NCBI GenBank assembly: GCA_000153445.1
Contig: CH672397.1
Location: 166,710 to 230,709, forward strand
Reading direction: 5' to 3'
Source of the DNA: a gamma proteobacterium HTCC2207
GTDB lineage: Bacteria > Pseudomonadota > Gammaproteobacteria > Pseudomonadales > Porticoccaceae
Length of the DNA: 64,000 nucleotides
The notes under the pieces were generated by a model. The model worked only from the letters and a program-made list of their open reading frames with translations. It searched no databases and was not told the origin of the DNA. Below are positions 56,319-64,000 of the stretch, in pieces (within the stretch, counting starts at the first letter, position 1; every line of letters begins with the position of its first letter). The translations under genes were made by a program, and so were the position numbers.

Positions 56319-59300
56319 ATGTCCTACGCCGAACTCCACTGCATCAGTAATTTCACCTTTCTTCGCGGTGCCTCTCACCCTCACGAACTGGTCAAACGCG
56401 CCAGTGACCTCAACTACAGCGCCATCGCTATCACCGATGAATGCTCTCTCGCCGGGGTAGTCAAAGCCCATGTCGCCGCTATAGACCATGACTTCAAGCT
56501 TATTATCGGCAGTGAATTCCGCCTCGATGGCCATAAACTTATTGCTCTAGCCCCCAATCGCCAAGCCTATTCAGAACTCTCTGCCCTAATCACCCTCGCC
56601 CGCCGCCGCGGAGACAAAGGCAGCTACCAGCTTGATTGGAACGACCTCGAAGGCAACCTCCGCAATGCACTGCTAATTTGGCTACCCTCACAACAACTGG
56701 ACGTAGACCACCAGCGCGGCGAACAACTGAGCAACTGGTTTAAAGATCGACTCTGGGTCGGCATTACCCACCTCCTCAGCGGTCACGATGCCAACGACTA
56801 TTATTACTACCGCAATCTTGCCGCCATGTGGCAACTGCCCATGGTCGCCTGTGGTGATGTGCATATGCACAGCCGCCAGCGCCAACCGCTGCAAGATACA
56901 TTAACCGCCATTCATCACAACTGTTCGGTTATGCAACTGGGTCAGCGACGCTTTGCCAATAGCGAACGCCACTTACGCGGACTCAACCAACTGCAAAAGC
57001 TCTATCCCGGTGCTCTACTTCGGGAAACCCTCAATATAGCCAAGCGCTGCCACTTTTCACTGGAAGAACTGCGCTATGAATACCCTTCAGAAGTAGTGCC
57101 AGAACATCTTACCGCCACTGAGCAACTGCGCTTTCTGGTGGAACAGGGAGTCGCTAAACGCTGGCCCAATGGCATTAGTCAGTCGATTCGCAAACAGATT
57201 GAATATGAACTGCAGGTGATCGCTGAACTCAATTATGAAAGCTATTTTTTAACTGTTGAAGATATTGTCGCCTTTGCTCGCAGCCGCAATATTCTCTGCC
57301 AGGGACGCGGCTCAGCAGCCAACTCCGTGGTCTGCTATTGCCTGTTTATTACCGAGGTTGCACCAGACCAGATCTCGTTGCTTTTCGAACGTTTTATCTC
57401 ACGGGAGCGCAATGAGCCACCGGATATAGATGTGGACTTTGAACACCAGCGCCGGGAAGAAGTGATTCAGTATATTTACCAAAAATATGGCCGCCAAAGG
57501 GCTGCCTTAGCCGCCACAGTTATCAGCTACAGACCCCGCAGCGCAGTGCGCGATGTCGGCAAAGCTCTGGGACTGGATGCATTATTTATTGAACAGCTCA
57601 GCCAATCCATGTCTTGGTGGGACCGACAGGCCGATCTCCAGGCACTGTTTCAACAGCAGGGAGGCTCTCAAGAAAAAAAGAACCAAGAAAAAAAGAACCA
57701 AGAAAAAAAGAACCAAGAGGAAAACAGCCAAGGACAGATAGCAACGCACTTTTTTAAACTGCTCAATGAAATTCTCGGTTTCCCCCGCCATCTCTCACAG
57801 CATGTGGGCGGCTTTATTATTACCAAAAGTCCCATCAGCACCCTAGTGCCAGTGGTAAACGCCAGCATGGCGGAACGTACGGTGATTCAATGGGATAAAT
57901 ACGATATCGAAGCGCTGGGACTACTAAAAATTGATGTCCTCGCCCTGGGTATGCTCAGCGCAGTGCATCGCTGTTTTGATTTGATCAGCCAGCATCAGCA
58001 GATTAATTTAACCATGCAGTCTATCCCCAAAGACGATCCCGCCACCTATGATATGCTCTGCACTGCCGATAGCGTCGGTGTATTTCAGATTGAATCCCGA
58101 GCCCAGATGGCTATGTTGCCGAGGCTAAAACCGCGCTGCTTTTATGATTTGGTCATTGAAATTGCCATTGTCCGCCCGGGCCCGATTCAGGGCGGTATGG
58201 TGCATCCCTACCTGCGCCGACGTCAGGGATTGGAAACTGTGGACTATCCCAGTCAGGAGATTAAATCCGTACTTGAACGCACGCTGGGGATACCTGTATT
58301 TCAGGAGCAGGTCATTCGCCTGGCTATGGTTGCCGCCGGATTTAGCGGCGGTCAAGCCGATCAGTTACGCCGGGCGATGGCCAGTTCAGGAAAATCTGGG
58401 TCGGGTAAGAACAGTACTCTGGCTCAGTTTGAACAAAAACTCACCGATGGCATGATGGCGCGAGGCTATTCACTGGATTTTGCCGAGCGCCTGTTTAAAC
58501 AGATACAGGGTTTTGGCGTCTATGGTTTCCCCGAATCTCACTCCGCCAGCTTTGCCCTGCTCGCCTATGTCTCCGCCTGGCTTAAATGCCACCACCCTGC
58601 GGCTTTTTGCTGTGCACTGCTAAATAGCCAGCCGATGGGTTTTTACACTCCCTCACAACTATTGCAGGACGCTCAGCGGCATCAGATAGAGATCCGCCCC
58701 ATAGATGTTTGTCACAGCGATTGGGAACACAGCTTGGAAATGGGAAGCTTGGAAGCGGGCAGCAGCACTGAACCAGCGATACGCCTGGGGCTCTGCCTAA
58801 TTAAAGGCTTCTCTTATCGCGCCGCCGAAAGGATTGTCTTGGCACGTAGCAATAGCCAACAGGGATTTAATAGCCTCCCACAACTGAGCAGAGCGGCCGG
58901 ATTATCCCAAGCTGATCTGGCCCTGCTAAGTAGTGCCGGGGCACTGCGCTCGCTAACCAGCAATCGCCGCCAGGCCCATTGGGATGCCCTGGCTATTGAA
59001 GACTATCGACCGCTATTGGAACCAGCACAGAACAGTGAATCTCTCCCAGCAATTCTATCCACGCCCTCAGAGATCGAGGAGCTCAATGCCGATTACAGCA
59101 GCACCGGTGTTAGCCTCGGTCGTCACCCTATGGAAATACTCCGAGAGCAGTCAAAAACGCTGCAGCGCTGCAAGCGAACTATTGATCTGCCAACCCTGGG
59201 CAATCGACGTTTTGTGCGTATAGCGGGCTTGGTCACTGGACGTCAGCGACCGGGCACGGCGTCAGGTGTGATTTTTTTAACCCTTGAGGATGAAACGGGG

Positions 59301-59465
59301 AATAGCAATATAGTGGTCTGGACAACGGTTCAGGAACGCTGCCGTGAAGCTTTATTGAAAGGCAGCCTGTTGATGGTCAAAGGCGTGGTGGAAACCGACG
59401 GTAATGTGGTCCATGTGATTGCCCAGGAGCTGACTGATTGCAGCTCTCTAATGGCCGAGCTCTAG
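56319..59465 (+). CDS. dnaE2: Error-prone DNA polymerase DnaE2 (ImuC)
   Basis: 1048 residues. N-terminal PHP domain (YAELHCISNFTFLRGASHPHELV), palm with GRGSAANSVVCYCL and PPDIDVDFEHQRREEV, then KIDVLALGMLSAVHRCFDL, RPGPIQGGMVHPY, GFPESHSASFALLAYVSAWLK, and a C-terminal OB fold (RRFVRIAGLVTGRQRPGTASGVIFLTLEDETG). This is the damage-tolerant polymerase of the ImuA-ImuB-DnaE2 mutasome. imuA and imuB are not beside it. ATG at 56319 is used; the frame runs 74 codons further upstream only through repeats. Residues ~451-470 hold a 15-bp-repeat insertion (QEKKN). Confidence 0.96.
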   Translation: MSYAELHCISNFTFLRGASHPHELVKRASDLNYSAIAITDECSLAGVVKAHVAAIDHDFKLIIGSEFRLDGHKLIALAPNRQAYSELSALITLARRRGDKGSYQLDWNDLEGNLRNALLIWLPSQQLDVDHQRGEQLSNWFKDRLWVGITHLLSGHDANDYYYYRNLAAMWQLPMVACGDVHMHSRQRQPLQDTLTAIHHNCSVMQLGQRRFANSERHLRGLNQLQKLYPGALLRETLNIAKRCHFSLEELRYEYPSEVVPEHLTATEQLRFLVEQGVAKRWPNGISQSIRKQIEYELQVIAELNYESYFLTVEDIVAFARSRNILCQGRGSAANSVVCYCLFITEVAPDQISLLFERFISRERNEPPDIDVDFEHQRREEVIQYIYQKYGRQRAALAATVISYRPRSAVRDVGKALGLDALFIEQLSQSMSWWDRQADLQALFQQQGGSQEKKNQEKKNQEKKNQEENSQGQIATHFFKLLNEILGFPRHLSQHVGGFIITKSPISTLVPVVNASMAERTVIQWDKYDIEALGLLKIDVLALGMLSAVHRCFDLISQHQQINLTMQSIPKDDPATYDMLCTADSVGVFQIESRAQMAMLPRLKPRCFYDLVIEIAIVRPGPIQGGMVHPYLRRRQGLETVDYPSQEIKSVLERTLGIPVFQEQVIRLAMVAAGFSGGQADQLRRAMASSGKSGSGKNSTLAQFEQKLTDGMMARGYSLDFAERLFKQIQGFGVYGFPESHSASFALLAYVSAWLKCHHPAAFCCALLNSQPMGFYTPSQLLQDAQRHQIEIRPIDVCHSDWEHSLEMGSLEAGSSTEPAIRLGLCLIKGFSYRAAERIVLARSNSQQGFNSLPQLSRAAGLSQADLALLSSAGALRSLTSNRRQAHWDALAIEDYRPLLEPAQNSESLPAILSTPSEIEELNADYSSTGVSLGRHPMEILREQSKTLQRCKRTIDLPTLGNRRFVRIAGLVTGRQRPGTASGVIFLTLEDETGNSNIVVWTTVQERCREALLKGSLLMVKGVVETDGNVVHVIAQELTDCSSLMAEL
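57669..57728. repeat. In-frame 15-bp tandem repeat in dnaE2
   Basis: Units CAAGAAAAAAAGAAC at 57669, 57684 and 57699 are identical; the fourth, at 57714, is degenerate. They encode QEKKN repeats in the linker before GFPRHLSQHVGGF. The lysine-rich insertion is exposed and adds about 20 residues. Confidence 0.93.
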
Positions 59466-59478
59466 AGACAAATCTAGA

Positions 59479-59964
59479 CTAAGATGCTTCAGCCAAGACC
59501 TTATAAGCGGCAATAACAGCCTCTGGCGCCTGTACCAGCTCAACCAAAACGCCCTCAGCCGAGAGGGGAAATTCTTCATTGGCCACTGGATGAACAAAAC
59601 ACACATCGTGCCCAGCCGCACCTTTGCGAATACCACCAGGAGTAAAGCGCAAACCCTGCTCAGTGAGCCAGTCCACAGCCGAAGCCAGATCATCAACCCA
59701 GAGCCCAACATGATTGAGTGCGGGCTTATCCACCCGCGGGCGTCTTTCAGTATCCAGTGGCTGCATCAGATCCACCTCTACAGCAAAGGCACCGGCACCC
59801 ATCTCGCAGATATCTTCATCGACATTCTCAGACTCGCTGACAAAGGTATCACGGTACTTTAGCCCCAACAAGTCGACCCAAAAACCGCGTAATTTTGCTT
59901 TACTGGCACCGCCAACGGCGATTTGCTGAAGGCCTAAAATAGAAAATGGACGTGACTTAGACAA
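59479..59964 (-). CDS. VOC-family (glyoxalase-like) protein
   Basis: 161 residues. Two beta-alpha-beta-beta-beta halves: [26 protein letters not shown] and [29 protein letters not shown], with [23 protein letters not shown]. Metal ligands are plausible at the His of NHVGLWV and Glu of VLVELVQ. The pattern resembles methylmalonyl-CoA epimerase/glyoxalase; no partner genes are near. It converges with dnaE2. Confidence 0.85.
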   Translation of the reverse strand: MSKSRPFSILGLQQIAVGGASKAKLRGFWVDLLGLKYRDTFVSESENVDEDICEMGAGAFAVEVDLMQPLDTERRPRVDKPALNHVGLWVDDLASAVDWLTEQGLRFTPGGIRKGAAGHDVCFVHPVANEEFPLSAEGVLVELVQAPEAVIAAYKVLAEAS

Positions 59965-60012
59965 ACTGTTCTCTCCGTATCTGGGTTATTACTCGTATTT
60001 GAAGGCTACGCA

Positions 60013-60975
60013 CTAAAAACTAAAAGCTTTCTTAAGTTGATCTAGAAATTTCGCCAGCATATCCGCCGGTAAATCATTGATCCCCGCGGCTGCCTCGCGA
60101 CCACCGCCTGTAGGAAACTGCATACAGAGTGCCGCAGCGCCCTTTTTATTGTTCAGCGGCGCGCGCACGCTAACCAGATAATTGCCATTGGGCTTGACCG
60201 TCAATACCGCATGGCCACGTTGCGGGTTATCATTGGCCAGCTGGTTACTGAAGACCCCACTAACACGACGGGCCCAAGGCTCATTGGGCAGAACGAAAGC
60301 AGCAATTTCATCGCTGGCCACAAGAGCCACAGTGGACTGGGCCGCCTCAATATCCTGATGATAACCCTGCTCAAGTTTTTGAAAATCCGCGCTGTTATCG
60401 GCAACAAAATCAAATGGGCTGCGATACTGACTGAGCAGCCGATACAGCTGATCAGGTGCAAAATGCAGCTCTTCAAGATTTGCGCCATAGCCATTGTAGT
60501 TAATATAGATACCGAGATTTTCCAGCAATGTCACCTGTTCCGCGGAGAAGTACAGATTCTTAATCAATCCATTCGCGGTGTGTTTAAGATTATCACCAAA
60601 GGTACCCACCACTGCCCACTCGCGGTAGGCGCCACGGAGATAATGGTCAATCAGCACTGAGGTGCAGACATCCGGTGCTTCATTGATCAACGACTTAAGC
60701 GATGCAGAGGCTGGAACAGCGCCGGCAAAATGGTGATCCACATAGAATACCTGAGCGCCCACATCCAACGCCCGATCTAACCCTTCGCGATTTTTATCCA
60801 GGGAGATATCCAGCACTGTAATACGATCATCGGCAGCGGGATAAACGCGATTTAAAAGATCAATTTCACGCTTTACGCCGGTAACCAACTGAGCCTCTCG
60901 AGGCTCCGCAAAGCGCAGCTGGAGCAATGCACAGATACCATCTGCATCACCATTAAAAACATCGTAGTCGGCCAT
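60013..60975 (-). CDS. DHH-family phosphoesterase
   Basis: 320 residues. NGDADGICALLQLR and the DHH motif FYVDHHFAG (80-82) give metal binding; the C-terminal DHHA1-like region has FPTGGGREAAAGINDLP. It resembles nano-RNase/phosphoesterases of the RecJ/NrnA superfamily but lacks other RecJ domains. Probable 3'-5' hydrolysis of short nucleotides; exact role open. Confidence 0.85.
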   Translation of the reverse strand: MADYDVFNGDADGICALLQLRFAEPREAQLVTGVKREIDLLNRVYPAADDRITVLDISLDKNREGLDRALDVGAQVFYVDHHFAGAVPASASLKSLINEAPDVCTSVLIDHYLRGAYREWAVVGTFGDNLKHTANGLIKNLYFSAEQVTLLENLGIYINYNGYGANLEELHFAPDQLYRLLSQYRSPFDFVADNSADFQKLEQGYHQDIEAAQSTVALVASDEIAAFVLPNEPWARRVSGVFSNQLANDNPQRGHAVLTVKPNGNYLVSVRAPLNNKKGAAALCMQFPTGGGREAAAGINDLPADMLAKFLDQLKKAFSF

Positions 60976-61030
60976 CTATTTCTCTTGAAATTGTTTAGGT
61001 TAATCCTGTCAGTATAGCGGCTTATCCAGC

Positions 61031-61969
61031 CTATTGACCGTATTGGCGGCTAAGATTATTGATGGCAGCGTTAAAACCGGTCATGGTCTCATCAATGATT
61101 TCCTGAGCACTCAGCACACTGTTTATACGACCACCCACCTGCCCCTGAAGCGGAATAGCCGCCTCCATATCACCACCAAAATAGAGCGCCTGCAAATTGG
61201 CCATATGCTCCATAATATTAAATTTGCCCAAGGGCTCGAGACCCGCGGTTAATTCAGTCTTAAGTGCCCGCAGCGCCGGGCGCCCCTGCTGATTGAGAAA
61301 TACCGTATCGGTTTCGCGAGAGTTCACAATCGCGTCTTTCCAATTGTTATGCACTGGCGATTCGGCGCAAGAAAGCATCCGCGTACCCATCTGCACACCC
61401 TCAGCACCCAGAGCAAAAGCTGCAGCCATTGAGGGCCCATCGGCAATACCGCCAGCAGCGATAATCGGTACATCGCATTGCGAGCGAATCAATGGCAATA
61501 GCACCATGGTTGATACTGGACTGGGATTTTTAAAACCACCGCCCTCACCGCCCTCCACAACTAAGCCATCAACGCCTGCATCCAGCGCTTTAAGCGCCAT
61601 ATCCAAAGTGGGTACCACATGAAAAACAGTAATCCCCGCCGCTTGAAAATCCTTGGTACAAACACTGGGACTGCCCGAGGATGTGGTGACAAATTTGATG
61701 CCTTGCTCAACAACAAAATCGATAATATTACTGTCGCGAACATAGGACAGCGCCACATTCATACCAAAGGGTTTGTCGGTGAGCTGACGCATCTTTGCCA
61801 CTTCCAACTTGATATTGTCCAGCTCCCCCGAGCTAGTTTCGATAATCCCCAAACCGCCAGCGTTGCTGACCGCTGCGGCAAGCTGTGAGCGGGCAATCCA
61901 GCCCATAGGCGCTTGAACGATCGGGTACTGAGTACCGGTTAATTGTGTGATGCGATTAGAAAAGGTCAT
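61031..61969 (-). CDS. Nitronate monooxygenase-like FMN protein
   Basis: 312 residues, TIM barrel. QAPMGWIARSQLAAAVSNAGGLGIIE at the N-terminus, DGLVVEGGEGGGFKNP and PIIAAGGIADGPSMAAAFALGAEGVQMGTR bind FMN. The family includes nitronate monooxygenases and related enoyl reductase-like enzymes, so the reaction is not certain. The gene stands in a run of minus-strand genes without close coupling. Confidence 0.87.
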   Translation of the reverse strand: MTFSNRITQLTGTQYPIVQAPMGWIARSQLAAAVSNAGGLGIIETSSGELDNIKLEVAKMRQLTDKPFGMNVALSYVRDSNIIDFVVEQGIKFVTTSSGSPSVCTKDFQAAGITVFHVVPTLDMALKALDAGVDGLVVEGGEGGGFKNPSPVSTMVLLPLIRSQCDVPIIAAGGIADGPSMAAAFALGAEGVQMGTRMLSCAESPVHNNWKDAIVNSRETDTVFLNQQGRPALRALKTELTAGLEPLGKFNIMEHMANLQALYFGGDMEAAIPLQGQVGGRINSVLSAQEIIDETMTGFNAAINNLSRQYGQ

Positions 61970-61975
61970 TTAAAT

Positions 61976-62050
61976 TCTCTTTTTGATAGCGTTGTAGATT
62001 GATAGCGCTGTAGTTTTATAGTTGTGTAGCCTTGTAGTTGTGTAGCTTTG
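61976..62050. repeat. Degenerate 16-17 bp tandem repeat
   Basis: About four units of GATAGCGTTGTAGATT type, ending in TAGTTGTGTAGC variants, in the gap upstream of the nitronate monooxygenase gene. Confidence 0.55.
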
Positions 62051-62063
62051 ATTATTCGTAATT

Positions 62064-63416
62064 TTATTGTGTGGTACGTTGACCCAGGTCCTCAATAATC
62101 GCCTGTTCGATGCGGTCGAGGCGATCCTGACCAAATACTTTGGATGCTACATGCGCCTCACTTCCGTAGACAAAACTGGGAACACCCCAAAGATCATGCC
62201 CATAGAGTTCGGCTAGATTGTCCTGAGCCCAGAGCCGCCAGGAATCGTCGCACAATAGTGGCCGCGCCTGATTCCAATCTAATCCCGCACGCTCCACCAA
62301 CAGCTGTAATCCACTATCGCTGGCAGCGGAAACTCCCTCCGCCCATACGCCCTCAGCGCAGCTCTGCAAAAAACGTAAACCCAGTCCATTGGACTGGGCA
62401 TAGGCAAACAGTGCATAACAGCGTTCAACACCAGCCCCTAAAGGATCCGCAATTCGACCAAAGGGGATGCCATATTTCTCGGCTTCACGCTTTACATCGG
62501 CAGTGATATAACCGCTCTTTGTTGCAGGGACCTGCATACGCCGCATAACCATAGGTAAAACCGGCTTTACCTCTAAAGGCACCTGATAGTGATCGGCAAG
62601 CTGCCGCCCTCTAAGCAAGGCAAGGTAGGAGTAAGGACTACGCATTGACCAGTAAATAACAATGGCATTTACCGAATCTGCTCCCGCATCGCTGCGGCGA
62701 GCTTTTAACGTCTGACCACAGAAATCTCTGTGATTTTTATCAAACAGAACAGCCATGCTCTGGTCTTGCTGAAGACCCATCTCATTCAATCGCAACTCCA
62801 GATGTTCCAAACGATTGATACCCCAGTACCATTCGCCGCCATAGTGCAGCATGCCACTGAGATAATGCCCCTGTTGCTTAAGCTGTGCTTCATTAGCCTG
62901 CAAGTGGTGGCTGTAACATTCCCAATGATCGCTAATATTACTGTCGACAATCCTGCTCAGATTTTCACCCTGCCCCTGCCAATAGGCATCAAACAACGCT
63001 AGGGCATGCTCAAGATAACCGGGCTGCAATTCCCAGTGCAGTAGCTGCGCAGTGAGCTGCAGAGTTGTTTCCCTAGAGGCCTCAGGGGGCTGGGAGGGAA
63101 AGCGAAGGTTATAGCATTGCGCAAGATGGGCACCATCGGCGAAGGCATTGCTCTGCCAAAGGGCCGGTGCTGGGTACATATCCTCCTGAAGATTCAAAAC
63201 AGTGCGAAAATCAAAACTCACCGGATAGCGCTGGGCAAACTGCGCCAATACCTGCAGTAAGAGATAACTGTGCGCATCATTGAGACGCAGATAGACGGTA
63301 ATAGTATGAGGTTGGTTAGAAGCCAGGCGCCGCTTTTCCGCTCGTCGACGACGCAGATTGCGCAGCCAGACACTGTTAACCAGTTGGGCTAAACGTGGCA
63401 TCACTGAATTGATCAT
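62064..63416 (-). CDS. Tandem DsbA-like (2-hydroxychromene-2-carboxylate isomerase type) protein
   Basis: 450 residues made of two thioredoxin-fold/DsbA-like halves (about residues 38-225 and 247-445). The second half has IVIYWSMRSPYSYLALLRGRQLADHY, a marker of HCCA isomerases, and ELYGHDLWGVPSFVYG near its end. The first half is divergent (TITVYLRLNDAHSYLLLQVL). Neither half has a C-x-x-C, so redox activity is unlikely. The N-terminus is basic. Substrate unknown. Confidence 0.82.
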   Translation of the reverse strand: MINSVMPRLAQLVNSVWLRNLRRRRAEKRRLASNQPHTITVYLRLNDAHSYLLLQVLAQFAQRYPVSFDFRTVLNLQEDMYPAPALWQSNAFADGAHLAQCYNLRFPSQPPEASRETTLQLTAQLLHWELQPGYLEHALALFDAYWQGQGENLSRIVDSNISDHWECYSHHLQANEAQLKQQGHYLSGMLHYGGEWYWGINRLEHLELRLNEMGLQQDQSMAVLFDKNHRDFCGQTLKARRSDAGADSVNAIVIYWSMRSPYSYLALLRGRQLADHYQVPLEVKPVLPMVMRRMQVPATKSGYITADVKREAEKYGIPFGRIADPLGAGVERCYALFAYAQSNGLGLRFLQSCAEGVWAEGVSAASDSGLQLLVERAGLDWNQARPLLCDDSWRLWAQDNLAELYGHDLWGVPSFVYGSEAHVASKVFGQDRLDRIEQAIIEDLGQRTTQ

Positions 63417-63432
63417 GGTACTGAGTACTCTT

Positions 63433-63477
63433 ATTTTGAGGCGCTTCTTTCGAGGCGCTTCTTTTGAGGCGCTTACT
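63433..63477. repeat. 15-bp tandem repeat, 3 copies
   Basis: Three units of GAGGCGCTTCTTTTC type upstream of the DsbA-like gene start, with further degenerate GGCGCT copies to about 63510. Confidence 0.6.
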
Positions 63478-63668
63478 TTTAGCCACCCCTTTCTCGGCGC
63501 TCACTCTTAGCCGCTTATTAAAGCGTACTTAGGTAACTTATGCATTAGCCGAACCAGTCTATTTACCGCGCCACAGAGGCGCTTAAAATATATTGACACA
63601 TATAATGTCAGATGCAATCATCAACCGGTTCAAGGGTAAAAAAATGCTCAATATCGAGGCATAAAATC

Positions 63669-64000
63669 ATGCTGAAAGGCTATTTAGCCATTATCACTGC
63701 TCTTTTTGTGGCACTGACGCTCTATATTGAGCGCGGCGCTATTATCGTTAAAGTACTGCCCAGTGCTCTGGATAACATCATGGCCGCACAGCCTTTCGCC
63801 AAGCTGCCCGATGGATTGCATATCAGCCTTTGCGGTGCCGGCGGCCCTATGCCCAGCACCAACCGCTCGGGCTCCTGTGTTGCGGTAATAGCGGGCGAGC
63901 AATTATTTATTGTCGATGCCGGCACCAACGGCGCGCGCAATCTGGGTCGCATGGGAATTAACCAAGGCAAAATCGAGGCGCTCTTTTTGACCCATTTTCA
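63669..64000 (+). CDS. MBL-fold hydrolase, N-terminal part (cut by window edge)
   Basis: 110 codons visible, open to the last base. An N-terminal hydrophobic segment (LKGYLAIITALFVALTLYI) suggests a membrane anchor or signal. GLHISLCGAGGPMPSTNRSGSCVAVIAGEQLFIVDAGTNGARNL and LTHFH mark a metallo-beta-lactamase fold close to the ribonuclease Z/arylsulfatase-like group. TGACA-N7-TGTCA (63593-63609) lies upstream. The class of substrate cannot be told. Confidence 0.85.
   Translation, partial: MLKGYLAIITALFVALTLYIERGAIIVKVLPSALDNIMAAQPFAKLPDGLHISLCGAGGPMPSTNRSGSCVAVIAGEQLFIVDAGTNGARNLGRMGINQGKIEALFLTHF

Noticed and set aside
63593..63606. TTGACA and TATAAT as a promoter pair
   Set aside because: The two hexamers are only a few bases apart, far below a 16-18 bp spacer.

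Overview
The window is chromosomal DNA of a marine-type gammaproteobacterium, most like the SAR92/Porticoccaceae (Cellvibrionales) group. This is inferred from gene content and order: the thrS-infC-rpmI-rplT-pheS-pheT-ihfA-merR-tRNA-Pro block, the hslVU-DUF971-ubiE-ubiJ-ubiB-hisI-hisE-tatA block, a PQQ operon, a GH16 glucanase lipoprotein and the 180-kDa class of NAD-glutamate dehydrogenase. There is no prophage, plasmid backbone, transposase gene or CRISPR array. Genes are closely packed, and the larger gaps are filled with repeats.

Layout. 1-6.6 kb: end of an O-acetylhomoserine sulfhydrylase gene, an orphan H-NOX haem sensor, a pqqA-B-D-E-C operon with a terminator-like hairpin after the 23-residue pqqA, and a narI relic cut off at a dispersed repeat. 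6.6-13 kb: a flavoprotein/DUF2855 pair, an acyltransferase, a GH16 lipoprotein with an altered catalytic motif, and a duplicated structured element beside tRNA-Pro. 13-20.6 kb: the translation operon, all on the minus strand. 20.7-32.7 kb: YaiI, glutaredoxin, RlmKL, RMF, a GlcD-type oxidase, a TauD-type dioxygenase and NAD-GDH. 32.9-39.9 kb: a six-gene MoxR/Bat (aerotolerance-type) operon with overlapping genes. 40-48.8 kb: ParA, AroK, an aminotransferase, a hydrolase, an SDR, GabD, DUF2459, a crotonase and a GST. 48.9-55.6 kb: hslVU behind a sigma-32-like promoter, then ubiquinone and histidine genes and a lone tatA. 56-64 kb: an SOS-controlled dnaE2, then VOC, DHH, nitronate monooxygenase-like and tandem DsbA-like proteins, and the start of an MBL-fold gene.

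The most unusual property is repetitive DNA. A palindromic dispersed repeat (called R1 here, end motif GTCATCCCGACAGAGCG or a TCCTGAG variant) occurs in about a dozen places. Its terminal segment has been amplified into tandem arrays of 21-27 bp at five loci. Separate 12-29 bp minisatellites sit at gene boundaries, and three unrelated proteins (the flavoprotein, NAD-GDH and DnaE2) carry in-frame 15-bp expansions. A second palindromic family (R3) occurs twice. Beside tRNA-Pro a unit of 277-bp period occurs twice; it contains a closing stem matching the tRNA T-arm and an inner hairpin whose arms differ by compensatory changes between the copies. That covariation is the best candidate in the window for an undescribed structured element. 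Two gene losses (narGHJ with the start of narI, and tatBC) lie directly beside these repeats, which suggests that the repeats drive rearrangement.
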